Shown: positions 18,281-27,260 of the stretch, piece after piece
Layout of the letters: each line of letters starts with the position of its first letter
How positions within the stretch are numbered: position 1 is the stretch's first letter
From: Pseudoselenomonas ruminis
GTDB lineage: Bacteria > Bacillota > Negativicutes > Selenomonadales > Selenomonadaceae
Reading direction: 5' to 3'
Length of the DNA: 64,000 bases
Assembly: GCF_008271295.1 (NCBI RefSeq)
Contig: NZ_VTOY01000001.1
Location: forward strand, 372,001-436,000
The notes under the pieces: generated by a model
Seen by the model: only the letters and a program-made list of their open reading frames with translations
Told to the model about the DNA's origin: nothing
Databases searched by the model: none
Made by a program: the position numbers and the translations under genes

Positions 18281-18656
18281 GGACAATATGGATAAGCTCG
18301 ATGCGCGTATTATCCTGCAGCACTAGCTGCCGGCGCGCTGTATCGAGACGTTTGATGACGGCGGTTCGCGTTTCATAGCGGCCGCCGTCTTTGTATGCGT
18401 CGGCCACGAAATAAGTGATGGCGGCCTTACGCGTTGGCGAGGCAAGAATTTGCTGGAGCCTGCGGTTTAAAAGTTCCTGCTCGTCCTCGGCAAGGTTCGG
18501 CGGCGGCAGAGTGAGCCGGGCACTTTCGCGCACGGCTTCTTCGTAGCCCGTGAGCGCGGCAAAGGGCGAAAACTGCGCGGCCCGTTTGCTAAGCGGCATC
18601 GGCGGGTGGCGCTTGGATACGTGACGGGGCAGGTCGATGATATCATCATAGTTCAT
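18264..18656 (-). CDS. YolD-like protein
   Basis: 130 residues. YolD-like proteins form a small family encoded next to UvrX-type Y-family polymerases in Firmicutes and often on their mobile elements. The precise role is unproven; an accessory to the polymerase or an SOS protein is the usual guess. Here it follows the polymerase gene by 14 bp on the same strand. The visible pattern RAAQFSPFAALTGYEEA is the family hallmark. No catalytic motif is seen. Confidence 0.85.
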   Translation of the reverse strand: MNYDDIIDLPRHVSKRHPPMPLSKRAAQFSPFAALTGYEEAVRESARLTLPPPNLAEDEQELLNRRLQQILASPTRKAAITYFVADAYKDGGRYETRTAVIKRLDTARRQLVLQDNTRIELIHIVRIQPV

Positions 18657-18670
18657 GATAGGATTCTCCT

Positions 18671-20167
18671 TTATGCGCGATGGCCGCCTATCTGATTGTT
18701 GCGGCTGATCGCCGTGGCACCTTCCTGTAAATTGGCGCCCTTTAAGATAGCATTTTTGCCAAAGCGTTTCTTGAGCGCGACGATGGTCTGCTGGATGGAG
18801 GCCTCTTTGCTATTTGACTTGTCAATTCCTGACATTTCCGGTTCGGCGAACAAGTCAAGTTCGGCAGGTGGCGGCGCGGCCTGATAGCTTTCCTGGGAAA
18901 TCGTATCGCCAAAGGTGATGGTCAGACGCCGCACGAGCAGGTCTTTGTTGACAATTTCGGCAAACAACTCGCGGACGGCTTTTAGCAGCAGTGAGGATGA
19001 GGAGGTTGGCGCAGCAAATTGCCTGCTGCCATGGGCGGGCTTTGGCACCATGCGGCCATAGTGGTCGCGGTGGAGCGGTCCATGATAGCTTTGGTGCGTG
19101 TTTTCGATGTCATAGCCGACGTCGAGGATGAGCTGACTTGTCAATAATTTCTTATCGACGAGCTCCAGTGCCAGCAAATCCGTCATTTCCCAGGCTGCGA
19201 GCATGGCCTGGTCGTAGGGATAGGGGCATTGGAGCACCTGGCCGGAACCGATGCTCGTAGCCGCAGGCTTATAAGCTTTGATGGCGGCCATCGTGCAGGG
19301 CTCATAGCCCCAGGCGTGGTCGATAAGGAGTTCGGCATTGACGCCAAACAGGCGGTAGAGCAGTTCTTCGTTATGGAAATCCGTGGCTTTGCCCAGGGAG
19401 CAGCGCGCGATATCGCCCATCGTGTAGAGTCCGTGCTGTTCGAGTTTTTTCGCATAGCCGCGGCCGACGCGCCAGAAATCGGTCAGCGGGCGATGGGCCC
19501 AGAGCAGCTGGCGGTAGCTCATTTCGTCAAGCTCGGCAATGCGGACGCCGTTGCGGTCAGCTGGCAGGTGCTTGGCGACGATATCCATGGCTGCTTTGCA
19601 AAGATAGAGATTCGGGGCGATGCCAGCGGTGGCCGTGATGCCGGTTTCGGCATAGACTTCCCCAATTAGCTTTTGGATAAGTTCGCGGGCGGTCAGCCTA
19701 TAGGTCTTCAAATAATGCGTTACGTCGATAAAAACTTCGTCGATGGAATAGACATGGATATCTTCGGGGGCGATGTAGCGCAGATAGATTTGATAGATTT
19801 TGGTGCTGATTTCCATATAACGGGCCATGCGCGGGACGGCGGTGTGATAGCCAATGGCAAGTTCCGGATGAGTGGCCAGTTCTTTGGCACTGGCCGACTG
19901 GCCGCAAAAGCGATGATGTGGCGCAAAGGCCAGCCGTTTTTGATTGGCCGCGGCTACGGCCTGAACGACTTCAAACAGCCGGGCCCGCCCGGGAATCCCG
20001 TAGGCTTTTAACGATGGCGATACGGCCAGACAAATGGTTTTATTCGTGCGCGCGGCATCGGCCACGACGAGATTCGTATCGAGCGGGTCGAGCTCGCGGT
20101 CATGACATTCTACCGATGCATAGAATGACTTGAGGTCAATGGCGGCAAAAGTCGATGGCGAAACCAT
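18671..20167 (-). CDS. Y-family DNA polymerase, UvrX/UmuC type
   Basis: 498 residues from ATG 20167, which follows AAAGGAGG; the longer upstream reading has no ribosome site. Translesion polymerase for copying damaged DNA. The Y-family motifs are AAIDLKSFYASVE near the N-terminus (first catalytic Asp) and YSIDEVFIDVT (Asp-Glu pair). Helix-hairpin-helix and little-finger regions follow. UvrX-type paralogues differ from DinB in being longer and paired with YolD, as here. A LexA-like box overlaps the -35. One TTGACNNGTCAA and one near copy are inside the gene. Confidence 0.9.
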   Translation of the reverse strand: MVSPSTFAAIDLKSFYASVECHDRELDPLDTNLVVADAARTNKTICLAVSPSLKAYGIPGRARLFEVVQAVAAANQKRLAFAPHHRFCGQSASAKELATHPELAIGYHTAVPRMARYMEISTKIYQIYLRYIAPEDIHVYSIDEVFIDVTHYLKTYRLTARELIQKLIGEVYAETGITATAGIAPNLYLCKAAMDIVAKHLPADRNGVRIAELDEMSYRQLLWAHRPLTDFWRVGRGYAKKLEQHGLYTMGDIARCSLGKATDFHNEELLYRLFGVNAELLIDHAWGYEPCTMAAIKAYKPAATSIGSGQVLQCPYPYDQAMLAAWEMTDLLALELVDKKLLTSQLILDVGYDIENTHQSYHGPLHRDHYGRMVPKPAHGSRQFAAPTSSSSLLLKAVRELFAEIVNKDLLVRRLTITFGDTISQESYQAAPPPAELDLFAEPEMSGIDKSNSKEASIQQTIVALKKRFGKNAILKGANLQEGATAISRNNQIGGHRA

Positions 20168-20201
20168 ACGAAGCCTCCTTTCTTTTTCTTTGCTCGTTAC
20201 A

Positions 20202-20235
20202 ATCTTAGCAGAAAAACAAATCGAATACAAGTTCT
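20202..20235 (-). promoter_or_regulatory. Promoter with LexA-like operator for the Y-family polymerase
   Basis: On the minus strand TTGTAT (20230-20225), 17 bp, TAAGAT (20207-20202) preceded by TGC. Overlapping the -35 is CGAATACAAGTTCT (20222-20235), which matches the Gram-positive SOS box GAAC-N4-GTTC at seven of eight defined positions. This fits damage-induced expression; binding is inferred. Confidence 0.6.
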
Positions 20236-20261
20236 GTAAAACTGAACAGGAACCTATGTAC

Positions 20262-20290
20262 TTGAAAAGTAGGATGAGCTGTGGTAATAT
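20262..20290 (+). promoter_or_regulatory. Promoter of the PAP2 gene
   Basis: TTGAAA (20262-20267), 17 bp, TAATAT (20285-20290), then TAGGAGGG just before ATG 20315. Confidence 0.55.
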
Positions 20291-20314
20291 CTAATACTTA
20301 TAGGAGGGAATCGT

Positions 20315-21043
20315 ATGAATCATCTAAAAAAAATCCTTGTCTTGAACGCCGTTGGCATCGCGCTGTTTTTGAGCTGGTATTTGCCGGGCAACAGCGGCTT
20401 TTGGTTTGAACTCGATAAAGGCGTGTTCTTTTTCTTTAATCACCTGCTCGGCCAGAGCCAGGCATTTCTCTATTTCGTCGCCTTTACCAATCTGCGTCCG
20501 TTTGATGTCGTGGCCTTTTTGTTCATGCTCGGCATTTTTTACAGCTATTACCGGAAGCAGGACATCAAAGGCAAGCGCTGGATGCTGGCCATGGGAGCGA
20601 CGATGCTCGTTACGGCTGTAATCGCCAAGCAGTTTGACCTGTTCCTCAACATGGAGCGGCCGAGTGCCTCGAAATTCTTTACGCTGATGGGCGATAGTGT
20701 GCTGCGCGTATCGGAGCTTTCGGGCTGGCCGGCTAAGGACTGGTCGTCGTCGAGCTTCCCCGGAGACCACGGCATGTTTTTGCTTATCTTTTCGTTTTTC
20801 ATGTTCCGCTATTTTGGCTGGCGGGCGTTTGCCAAGAGTGCGGCCGTCGTGCTGGTCTTTTCGCTGCCGCGCATCATGTCCGGCGCGCATTGGGTTACCG
20901 ATATTGCGGTGGGAGCAGCTTCGGTCAACTTTATCGTGCTGAGCTGGATGCTTATGACGCCGGCATCGGATTATGTCATCCGCGTCATTTTGAATCATTG
21001 GCCCAAGAAGCTCTTGAAGGACGACGTTTCGATAAATTGTTAG
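20315..21043 (+). CDS. PAP2-family membrane phosphatase
   Basis: 242 residues with about six membrane helices. The type 2 phosphatidic-acid phosphatase triad is readable: R115-P116 in NMERPS, the SFPGDH block (148-152 with H152) and R186-x5-H192-x3-D196 in PRIMSGAHWVTD. The second block has GDH where many members have SGH. Substrates in the family are undecaprenyl pyrophosphate, phosphatidate or lipid A phosphates. In a diderm both carrier recycling and lipid A modification are possible; which one cannot be told here. Confidence 0.87.
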   Translation: MNHLKKILVLNAVGIALFLSWYLPGNSGFWFELDKGVFFFFNHLLGQSQAFLYFVAFTNLRPFDVVAFLFMLGIFYSYYRKQDIKGKRWMLAMGATMLVTAVIAKQFDLFLNMERPSASKFFTLMGDSVLRVSELSGWPAKDWSSSSFPGDHGMFLLIFSFFMFRYFGWRAFAKSAAVVLVFSLPRIMSGAHWVTDIAVGAASVNFIVLSWMLMTPASDYVIRVILNHWPKKLLKDDVSINC

Positions 21044-21050
21044 AAAAATG

Positions 21051-21079
21051 TTGACAAGTCAAAAAAAGAGGCGTATAGT
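21051..21079 (+). promoter_or_regulatory. Promoter of tRNA-Lys overlapping a TTGACNNGTCAA dyad
   Basis: TTGACA (21051-21056), 17 bp, TATAGT (21074-21079). The -35 is the left half of the palindrome TTGACAAGTCAA (21051-21062), one of the repeated dyads of this window. Confidence 0.75.
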
Positions 21080-21126
21080 ATTATTTGTCCTTGAGGGACG
21101 GGGCCAATTGGTCCATTCGTAGCGAT

Positions 21127-21202
<76 letters not shown>

Positions 21203-21213
21203 TTGAGATTTAT

Positions 21214-21239
21214 AGCTGTCCGGTTGGGCAGCTTTTTTG
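21214..21239 (+). terminator. Terminator after tRNA-Lys
   Basis: An 8-bp stem AGCTGTCC / GGGCAGCT (one G-U), loop GGTT, then six Ts. It lies directly before surE. Confidence 0.8.
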
Positions 21240-21260
21240 TTTTATAAGGGGGAAAGACTT

Positions 21261-22013
21261 TTGCGTATCCTTTTATCCAACGATGACGGCATTGAAGCTC
21301 AGGGCATTGAGGCTTTGGTGTGTGCCCTTCATAAAGACCATGAAGTAATCGTTTCGGCACCGATGTATCAGCAGAGCGGCATGGCCCATGCGCTGACTGT
21401 AGGCACCCCGATGGAAGTGAAACACAATAGCCGTCTCGAAGAGACTTATGGGATTACGGCCATCGCCGTAGATGGTACGCCCACCGACAGCGTCAAGATT
21501 TACCTTGAAGCGATGGCTGGCGATAATAAGCCGGATTTGGTGGTTTCGGGCATCAATCACGGGGCAAATCTGGCAACGGACATCCTCTACTCGGGAACGG
21601 TGGGCGCGGCGATGGAAGGCTTCCTGCATGATATTTCCGCCATTGCGTTGTCGCTCGATATTGACAGCAGCCTGTCCTATGATGAAGTCGCTGAGATTTT
21701 TGCCGCTGACTTGTCAAAGTTCTTCGGTCAAAACGACAAGCCGCTTTTTTACAATGTCAATTTCCCGAAGAAGCTTAAAGGCAATAAGCCGCAGTATGTA
21801 TTCGGGCGCCAGGGTAAGCGCGATTACATCAACGCCTTCAACCGTGAGGAAAAGGACGGTCATGTTTTCTATACGATTTCGGGGGAAATCTACGACACTG
21901 ATAAGGGGAATGCGACGGACCTTTTCGCCATTGAGTCGGGCTATATTTCCATCACGCCACTGATTACCGATCTCACCGATTATGTGAAGCTTGATGAACG
22001 GCTGGAAAAATAA
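21261..22013 (+). CDS. surE: 5'-nucleotidase SurE
   Basis: 250 residues. SurE is a divalent-metal nucleoside-5'-monophosphate phosphatase of stationary phase. The start MRILLSNDDGI is the family opening with the metal-binding Asp pair. SGINHGANLATDILYSGTVGAAMEG is the second signature. The start codon is TTG 21261 with AAGGGGGAAA before it; the longer reading begins in the terminator. One near-copy dyad (CTGACTTGTCAA, 21706) lies inside. Confidence 0.94.
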   Translation: MRILLSNDDGIEAQGIEALVCALHKDHEVIVSAPMYQQSGMAHALTVGTPMEVKHNSRLEETYGITAIAVDGTPTDSVKIYLEAMAGDNKPDLVVSGINHGANLATDILYSGTVGAAMEGFLHDISAIALSLDIDSSLSYDEVAEIFAADLSKFFGQNDKPLFYNVNFPKKLKGNKPQYVFGRQGKRDYINAFNREEKDGHVFYTISGEIYDTDKGNATDLFAIESGYISITPLITDLTDYVKLDERLEK

Positions 22014-22037
22014 GTAGCCGCAAACAGGTTTTCGTGA

Positions 22038-22043
22038 TAAAAT
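22038..22043 (+). promoter_or_regulatory. Possible extended -10 promoter before ahcY
   Basis: TGA precedes TAAAAT (22038-22043), about 37 bp before the ahcY ATG. No -35 is convincing, and no SAH riboswitch fits in the 66-bp gap. Confidence 0.35.
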
Positions 22044-22079
22044 GAATTAGATTAACGTGCTATTTGGGGAGGTATTTCT

Positions 22080-23321
22080 ATGGAATCCATGATTCGTGAT
22101 ATCAAGCTGGCTCCGTCGGGCCATGACAAGATTGAGTGGGTAAAGAATTTCATGCCGGTTATGGCGGCGATTGATGAAGAGTTTTCGAAATCGAAACCCT
22201 TTGCCGGTAAAAAGATGGTTATAACCCTGCACCTCGAAGCAAAGACGGCCTATATGGCAGAGATTTTCAAACATGCCGGCGCGGAAGTTGCCATCACGGG
22301 CAGCAATCCGCTGTCAACCCAGGATGACATTGCAGCGGCACTCGTGGAAGACGGCCTCAATGTCTTTGCCTGGCATGGATGTACTGAAGAGGAATACTTC
22401 ACGTTTATCGATAAAGCCCTCGATATCGAGCCGGATATCATCATCGACGATGGCGGCGACCTCGTTCACCTGCTGCACACGAAGCGCCGCGAGCTCTTAG
22501 GCAACATCATCGGCGGTTCGGAGGAGACGACGACGGGTGTTCATCGCCTGCGCGGCTTGGCCAAGGAAGGGAAGCTCGAATTCCCGATGATTGCGGCCAA
22601 CGATGCCTATATGAAGTTCCTGTTTGACAACCGCTATGGCACGGGCCAGAGCACCTGGGACGGCATCATGCGCACGACAAACCTCGTCATTGCGGGCAAG
22701 AACGTCGTCATTTCCGGTTATGGCTGGTGCGGCAAGGGCGGCGCTATGCGCGCCCGTGGTCTCGGTGCCAATGTTATCATCACGGAAGTTGACCCCATTA
22801 AGGCCATCGAGGCAGTCTTTGACGGCTTCCGCGTCATGCCAATGGATGAGGCCGCTAAGATTGGCGATATCTTTCTGACGCTGACTGGCGATAAAGACGT
22901 CATTCGCGACCGTCATTTTGCCGTTATGAAAAATGGCGCGATGATGGCAAATTCCGGTCATTTCGACTGCGAAATCAATATACCAGAGTTTGAGGCGGCT
23001 TCGGTATCGCGCCGCACGGTCCGCAACAACATCGAAGAGTTCACAATGGCCGATGGCCGCAAGCTCTATCTGCTGGCCGAAGGCCGTCTGGTCAATCTGG
23101 CCGCTGGCGACGGTCATCCGGCCGAAATCATGGACCTCTCGTTTGCCGTACAGTTCTTCTCGGCCATGCATCTGTTAACACATGGCAAAGAGATGAAACC
23201 CGATGTCTATCTGATGCCGGAGGAAATCAACACGAAGATTGCCGAGCTCAAGCTCAAGGCATTAGGCGTGACGATTGATGTCCTGACGCCTGAACAGCGG
23301 GCATATCTGAATTTGGAATAA
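22080..23321 (+). CDS. ahcY: Adenosylhomocysteinase
   Basis: 413 residues, the short bacterial form. It hydrolyses S-adenosylhomocysteine to adenosine and homocysteine with bound NAD. Substrate-binding DDGGDLVHLLH and the EETTTGVHRL segment match the family, as does the Rossmann loop GYGWCGKGGAMRARGLGA with the acidic residue in TEVDP. SGHFDCEI and the NLAAGDGHP segment follow. GGGGAGG lies 8 nt before the ATG. The next gene also acts on SAH, so the two offer alternative routes. Confidence 0.95.
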   Translation: MESMIRDIKLAPSGHDKIEWVKNFMPVMAAIDEEFSKSKPFAGKKMVITLHLEAKTAYMAEIFKHAGAEVAITGSNPLSTQDDIAAALVEDGLNVFAWHGCTEEEYFTFIDKALDIEPDIIIDDGGDLVHLLHTKRRELLGNIIGGSEETTTGVHRLRGLAKEGKLEFPMIAANDAYMKFLFDNRYGTGQSTWDGIMRTTNLVIAGKNVVISGYGWCGKGGAMRARGLGANVIITEVDPIKAIEAVFDGFRVMPMDEAAKIGDIFLTLTGDKDVIRDRHFAVMKNGAMMANSGHFDCEINIPEFEAASVSRRTVRNNIEEFTMADGRKLYLLAEGRLVNLAAGDGHPAEIMDLSFAVQFFSAMHLLTHGKEMKPDVYLMPEEINTKIAELKLKALGVTIDVLTPEQRAYLNLE

Positions 23322-23358
23322 GGCCTTGTCATAAGGATTATAGGAGTGGATAAGAGAC

Positions 23359-24639
23359 ATGAAGATGCTCATCAAAAATGTTACGGCGGTATTGCCTGAT
23401 GGCAGCACGCCGGTAACCAACATCATGATTGATAAAAACAAGATTGCCGGTATCGGCGAAGTCCCTGAGGATTTTCGTCCGGCCAAGGTAATTGACGGAA
23501 CGAATCATCTGGCAATTCCGGGATTTGTCAATGCGCATACTCACGCTTCGATGACGCTGCTGCGGAGCTATGCGGATGATATGGCACTGATGGACTGGCT
23601 CAACAAGGAAATTTGGCCAGCTGAAGCCAAGATGAATGATGAAGATATTTATTGGGGTGCGATGCTGGCCATGCTCGAAATGGTCCGCACGGGTACGACG
23701 ACGTATGCCGATATGTATGGGCCTTGGATGGAACGCGTAGCTGAGGCCACGATTGACGCCGGCCTTCGCGGCGTTCTTTCGCGCGGAATTATCGGCGTTG
23801 CTCCCGATGGTGAGCAGAAAATCCAGGAAAACGCCGATCTGTTCCGTCAATTTAACGGTGCAGCAGACGGCCGCCTGAAGGTAATGTTTGGCCCGCACGC
23901 ACCGTATACCTGCCCGCCGAAATTCCTCGAGAAGGTGGCCGCAGCCGCCCAGGACCTCGGCGCTGAAATCCATATTCACATGCATGAGACGATGGACGAA
24001 ATCAACGGCTCGCTGAAGGAATATGGCGAGCGTCCGTTTACCTGGGTTGAGAAGACGGGCCTCTTTGATGGCAAAGGGACGCTTGCGGCTCATTGCGTCC
24101 ATCTTGATGACAGCGATTTTGCTATCCTCAAGAAACACAACATCCGCGTAGCCCACAACCCAGGCAGCAACATGAAGCTAGCCAGCGGCGTGGCTCCGGT
24201 ACCGCGGTTGTTGCAGGAGGGCATTGTAACGGCATTAGGCACTGACGGCACATCCTCCAACAACAATCTCGACATGCTCGAGGAAGTAAACTTAGCGGCT
24301 ATGCTCCACAAGGTAAATGAGGCGGACCCGTTGGCGGTCCCGGCGTTTACGGCCCTTCAGATGGGGACGGAGTTCGGCGGCAAGGCTGTGGGTATCGAAG
24401 ACATCGGCCGCCTCGAAAAGGGCTATAAGGCTGACATTACCCTCTTAAACATGCAGGGTCCGGCCTGGTGCCCACGCAATAATCCGGTGTCGCTGCTGGT
24501 TTATTCGGCCAATGCCAGCTCGGTGGATACGGTCATCGTCGATGGTAATGTTCTCATGGAAAAGAATGAGCTCAAAACCCTCGACGAGGAACGCATTCTC
24601 TTTGAAGCACAGCGCTGCGCTGACCGCATCACAAAATAA
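23359..24639 (+). CDS. mtaD: 5-methylthioadenosine/S-adenosylhomocysteine deaminase
   Basis: 426 residues of the amidohydrolase superfamily. It deaminates SAH and MTA to the inosyl derivatives. The first metal motif is HTHASM. The HIHMHETMDE segment, AHCVHLDDSD and GTDGTSSNNNLDM complete the metal and catalytic site. It lies 37 bp after ahcY on the same strand. Close relatives deaminate adenosine, guanine or 8-oxoguanine, but the ahcY context and the SSNNNLDM pattern favour SAH/MTA. Confidence 0.88.
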   Translation: MKMLIKNVTAVLPDGSTPVTNIMIDKNKIAGIGEVPEDFRPAKVIDGTNHLAIPGFVNAHTHASMTLLRSYADDMALMDWLNKEIWPAEAKMNDEDIYWGAMLAMLEMVRTGTTTYADMYGPWMERVAEATIDAGLRGVLSRGIIGVAPDGEQKIQENADLFRQFNGAADGRLKVMFGPHAPYTCPPKFLEKVAAAAQDLGAEIHIHMHETMDEINGSLKEYGERPFTWVEKTGLFDGKGTLAAHCVHLDDSDFAILKKHNIRVAHNPGSNMKLASGVAPVPRLLQEGIVTALGTDGTSSNNNLDMLEEVNLAAMLHKVNEADPLAVPAFTALQMGTEFGGKAVGIEDIGRLEKGYKADITLLNMQGPAWCPRNNPVSLLVYSANASSVDTVIVDGNVLMEKNELKTLDEERILFEAQRCADRITK

Positions 24640-24652
24640 TAATGTCAGGAGC

Positions 24653-24685
24653 TGCCTTCTCTTTTGGGAAGGCATTCCTTTTGTT
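24653..24685 (+). terminator. Terminator after the SAH deaminase gene
   Basis: A 7-bp stem TGCCTTC / GAAGGCA with an 8-nt loop (24653-24674), followed by a T-rich stretch. Confidence 0.65.
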
Positions 24686-24714
24686 TTTAGTTTCTCAAAG
24701 AAAGAGGTGATCCC

Positions 24715-27228
24715 TTGAAAAAGAAGACAACGGAACGGAAGACGACGCGCCGCCGTAAAACTGCGAGTAAAAAGCAGGCAGCTAGCGCCAATCCGGGCCG
24801 TAAGTACGAACTGGCGGGCCTTGCCTTTGTGGCGGTGGGCCTTATCTCTCTGTGTGGCCTGTTCGGGCTAAATGTCGGCTTTGTCGGGGTTTATTTTGCC
24901 AAAGTCCTGCATTACCTGTTTGGAGTGGGGGCAAGTATCATATCGCTGATAATCCTGCTTATCGGCTATCAGTACATGGCCAAGCATCATGGCCTCGTGT
25001 ATTCGCCGCGCTTTTTTGGCCTGGGGCTCTTGTTTTTATCGCTGCTGGCAATTTGGCATCACTGTGTCATTCCCGTGGGGCAGGAAATCATGCCGGATAG
25101 TCTGACGCGTGGCGGCGGATTAGCTGGCGGCGGTTTCCTGTTTGTTCTGCGTAAATTTTTCGGCGTCGACGGCTCGATTATCCTGCTCGGCGCAGGTACT
25201 ATAGGTTCGGTGCTGTTATCGACGACCTGGTCGCTGGCAACTGGCCTGCTCAAGACGCAGGAAACAGCGGCCAAAGGTGCCAATGCGGCAGGTGAAGCCG
25301 TATCGGTTGCCTACGAGAAGGTTGCCGACGTCAGCGGACGCGTGGAAGAACGCGTTGTCGATGCCGTAAAGGAAAAGGTAAAAAATTCCTTCTACAATCA
25401 GGAAAATGACAAGCGTTTTGCTGAGTTAAAGGAAGCGGCCCAGGCGCCAGAGTCGGCCCCAGAACCAGCTATGGAAGTTCGTTACGGGCTGGAACCAGAG
25501 GTGGTACCGGAGGTAAAAAACGCTGAGCCCGAGACAAAGCCAAGCTTTACGATTGAATACGGCCGTGCCAACGATGATGAACCAGAGGTACCGGCCAATC
25601 ATGTGGTCGTACCGAAAACGGCTCCGGTGGTGGCGCCGTCGCCCAAGCCGATGAAGAAAAATCCCGTTGCCATGCCGGACTACGGCGAGATTGCGCCGAT
25701 TATGCCGGCAGCTGCCGTTCTTGACGGGTCAGAAGCAGCGGCCAAAGCCGCGGCCGAGGCTGAAAAGCCCGCGGTAAAACCTTATGAAATGCCAAAGATT
25801 ACCGAGCTGCTTTCCAAACATGCGAAGAAGAAGAACGCGGCGCTCGAGCGCGAGATTGCCGATAATGCTGTAACGCTTCAGCAGACGCTGGCCGACTTCA
25901 AGGTCAAGGCCAATATCATCAACGCCTGCCATGGCCCGGCCGTAACCCGCTATGAACTCGAGCCGGCGCCGGGCGTAAAAGTCAGCAAGATTACCAATCT
26001 GGCAGACGATATTGCCCTGCGGCTCGCGGCCTCGTCGGTCCGCATTGAGCAGATTCCGGGCAAATCGGCCATCGGCATTGAGGTGCCGAACAAGGAACTC
26101 GAGGGCGTACAGCTTCGCGAGGTACTCGAAAGCCCGAAGTTTGATTCGGCCAAATCCCGTCTGACGGTTGGCCTTGGCATGGACATCGGCGGGCAGGCGA
26201 TTTTCGCCGACCTGGGCAAGATGCCCCATCTGCTGGTGGCTGGTGCCACGGGCTCTGGTAAATCGGTCTGCATCAATACGCTGATTACGAGTATCCTTTT
26301 CAAGGCGAAACCCGATGAGGTCAAATTTATCCTCGTCGATCCGAAGATGGTTGAGCTTTCGGGTTATAACGGCATTCCGCATCTGATGGTGCCCGTTGTC
26401 ACCGACCCGAAAAAAGCGGCGTCGGTCCTCAACTGGTCCGTGCAGGAAATGGAAAAACGCTATTCGCGGTTCGCCGAAAACAACGTCCGCAATATGGAAA
26501 CGTATAACAAAAAGTTCCCGGACGATAAAATGCCGGCCATTGTCATCATCATCGACGAGCTTGCGGACCTCATGATGGTCGCGCCTCATGACGTCGAGGA
26601 CGCTATCTGCCGCTTGGCCCAGAAGGCCCGCGCGGCTGGTATCCACATGGTTCTCGCGACTCAGCGGCCTTCGGTCGATGTCATCACGGGCATTATCAAG
26701 GCCAATATCCCGTCGCGAATCTCGTTTGCCGTATCGAGCCAGATTGACTCGCGGACGATTCTTGACCGCAGCGGAGCCGAAAAACTGCTTGGCAAGGGCG
26801 ATATGCTCTTTTTCCCGGTCGGTGCCTCAAAACCCCGCCGCGTACAGGGCGCCTTTGTCAGTGATGACGAAGTCGAAGGTCTCTTAGACTTTATCCGCTC
26901 CCAAGGGCAGGAAATGGAGACCAATGAAGAAATTGTCGCCTTTACGGAGAAGGCTATGGCTGAGCAGGCGGCTGAGGAAGAAGGCGGCGGCAACAAAGCG
27001 CCGAAAGTCGATGAATTGCTCATGGATGCCGTCAATCTCGTCATGTCGACGGGGCAGGCCTCATCTTCGAGCATCCAGCGCCGGTTCCATATCGGCTACA
27101 CCCGGGCAGCCCGCCTTATCGATACGATGGAGGAACTCCATATCGTTGGGCCCAATATGGGCAGTAAGCCGCGGGAAATCCTCATGACGACGGAGCAGGC
27201 CAAAGAGGCGGCTGCCAGCCTGCAGTAA
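24715..27228 (+). CDS. ftsK: DNA translocase FtsK/SpoIIIE
   Basis: 837 residues from TTG 24715 (ribosome site AAAGAGGTGAT). A basic N-terminus is followed by about four membrane helices (about 22-170), then an Ala/Pro/Glu-rich linker (about 180-370). The motor has Walker [10 protein letters not shown] (about 510-518) and Walker [32 protein letters not shown] follows. The C-terminal gamma winged helix ([21 protein letters not shown]) reads orienting DNA motifs. It pumps chromosome ends through the division septum and assists XerCD resolution. Confidence 0.95.
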   Translation: MKKKTTERKTTRRRKTASKKQAASANPGRKYELAGLAFVAVGLISLCGLFGLNVGFVGVYFAKVLHYLFGVGASIISLIILLIGYQYMAKHHGLVYSPRFFGLGLLFLSLLAIWHHCVIPVGQEIMPDSLTRGGGLAGGGFLFVLRKFFGVDGSIILLGAGTIGSVLLSTTWSLATGLLKTQETAAKGANAAGEAVSVAYEKVADVSGRVEERVVDAVKEKVKNSFYNQENDKRFAELKEAAQAPESAPEPAMEVRYGLEPEVVPEVKNAEPETKPSFTIEYGRANDDEPEVPANHVVVPKTAPVVAPSPKPMKKNPVAMPDYGEIAPIMPAAAVLDGSEAAAKAAAEAEKPAVKPYEMPKITELLSKHAKKKNAALEREIADNAVTLQQTLADFKVKANIINACHGPAVTRYELEPAPGVKVSKITNLADDIALRLAASSVRIEQIPGKSAIGIEVPNKELEGVQLREVLESPKFDSAKSRLTVGLGMDIGGQAIFADLGKMPHLLVAGATGSGKSVCINTLITSILFKAKPDEVKFILVDPKMVELSGYNGIPHLMVPVVTDPKKAASVLNWSVQEMEKRYSRFAENNVRNMETYNKKFPDDKMPAIVIIIDELADLMMVAPHDVEDAICRLAQKARAAGIHMVLATQRPSVDVITGIIKANIPSRISFAVSSQIDSRTILDRSGAEKLLGKGDMLFFPVGASKPRRVQGAFVSDDEVEGLLDFIRSQGQEMETNEEIVAFTEKAMAEQAAEEEGGGNKAPKVDELLMDAVNLVMSTGQASSSSIQRRFHIGYTRAARLIDTMEELHIVGPNMGSKPREILMTTEQAKEAAASLQ

Positions 27229-27260
27229 AACAATTAAAAGTAAGGAATGAATGGTAATAC

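Noticed and set aside
22014-22079. SAH riboswitch before ahcY
   Set aside because: The gap is too short and lacks the conserved pseudoknot-like pattern.
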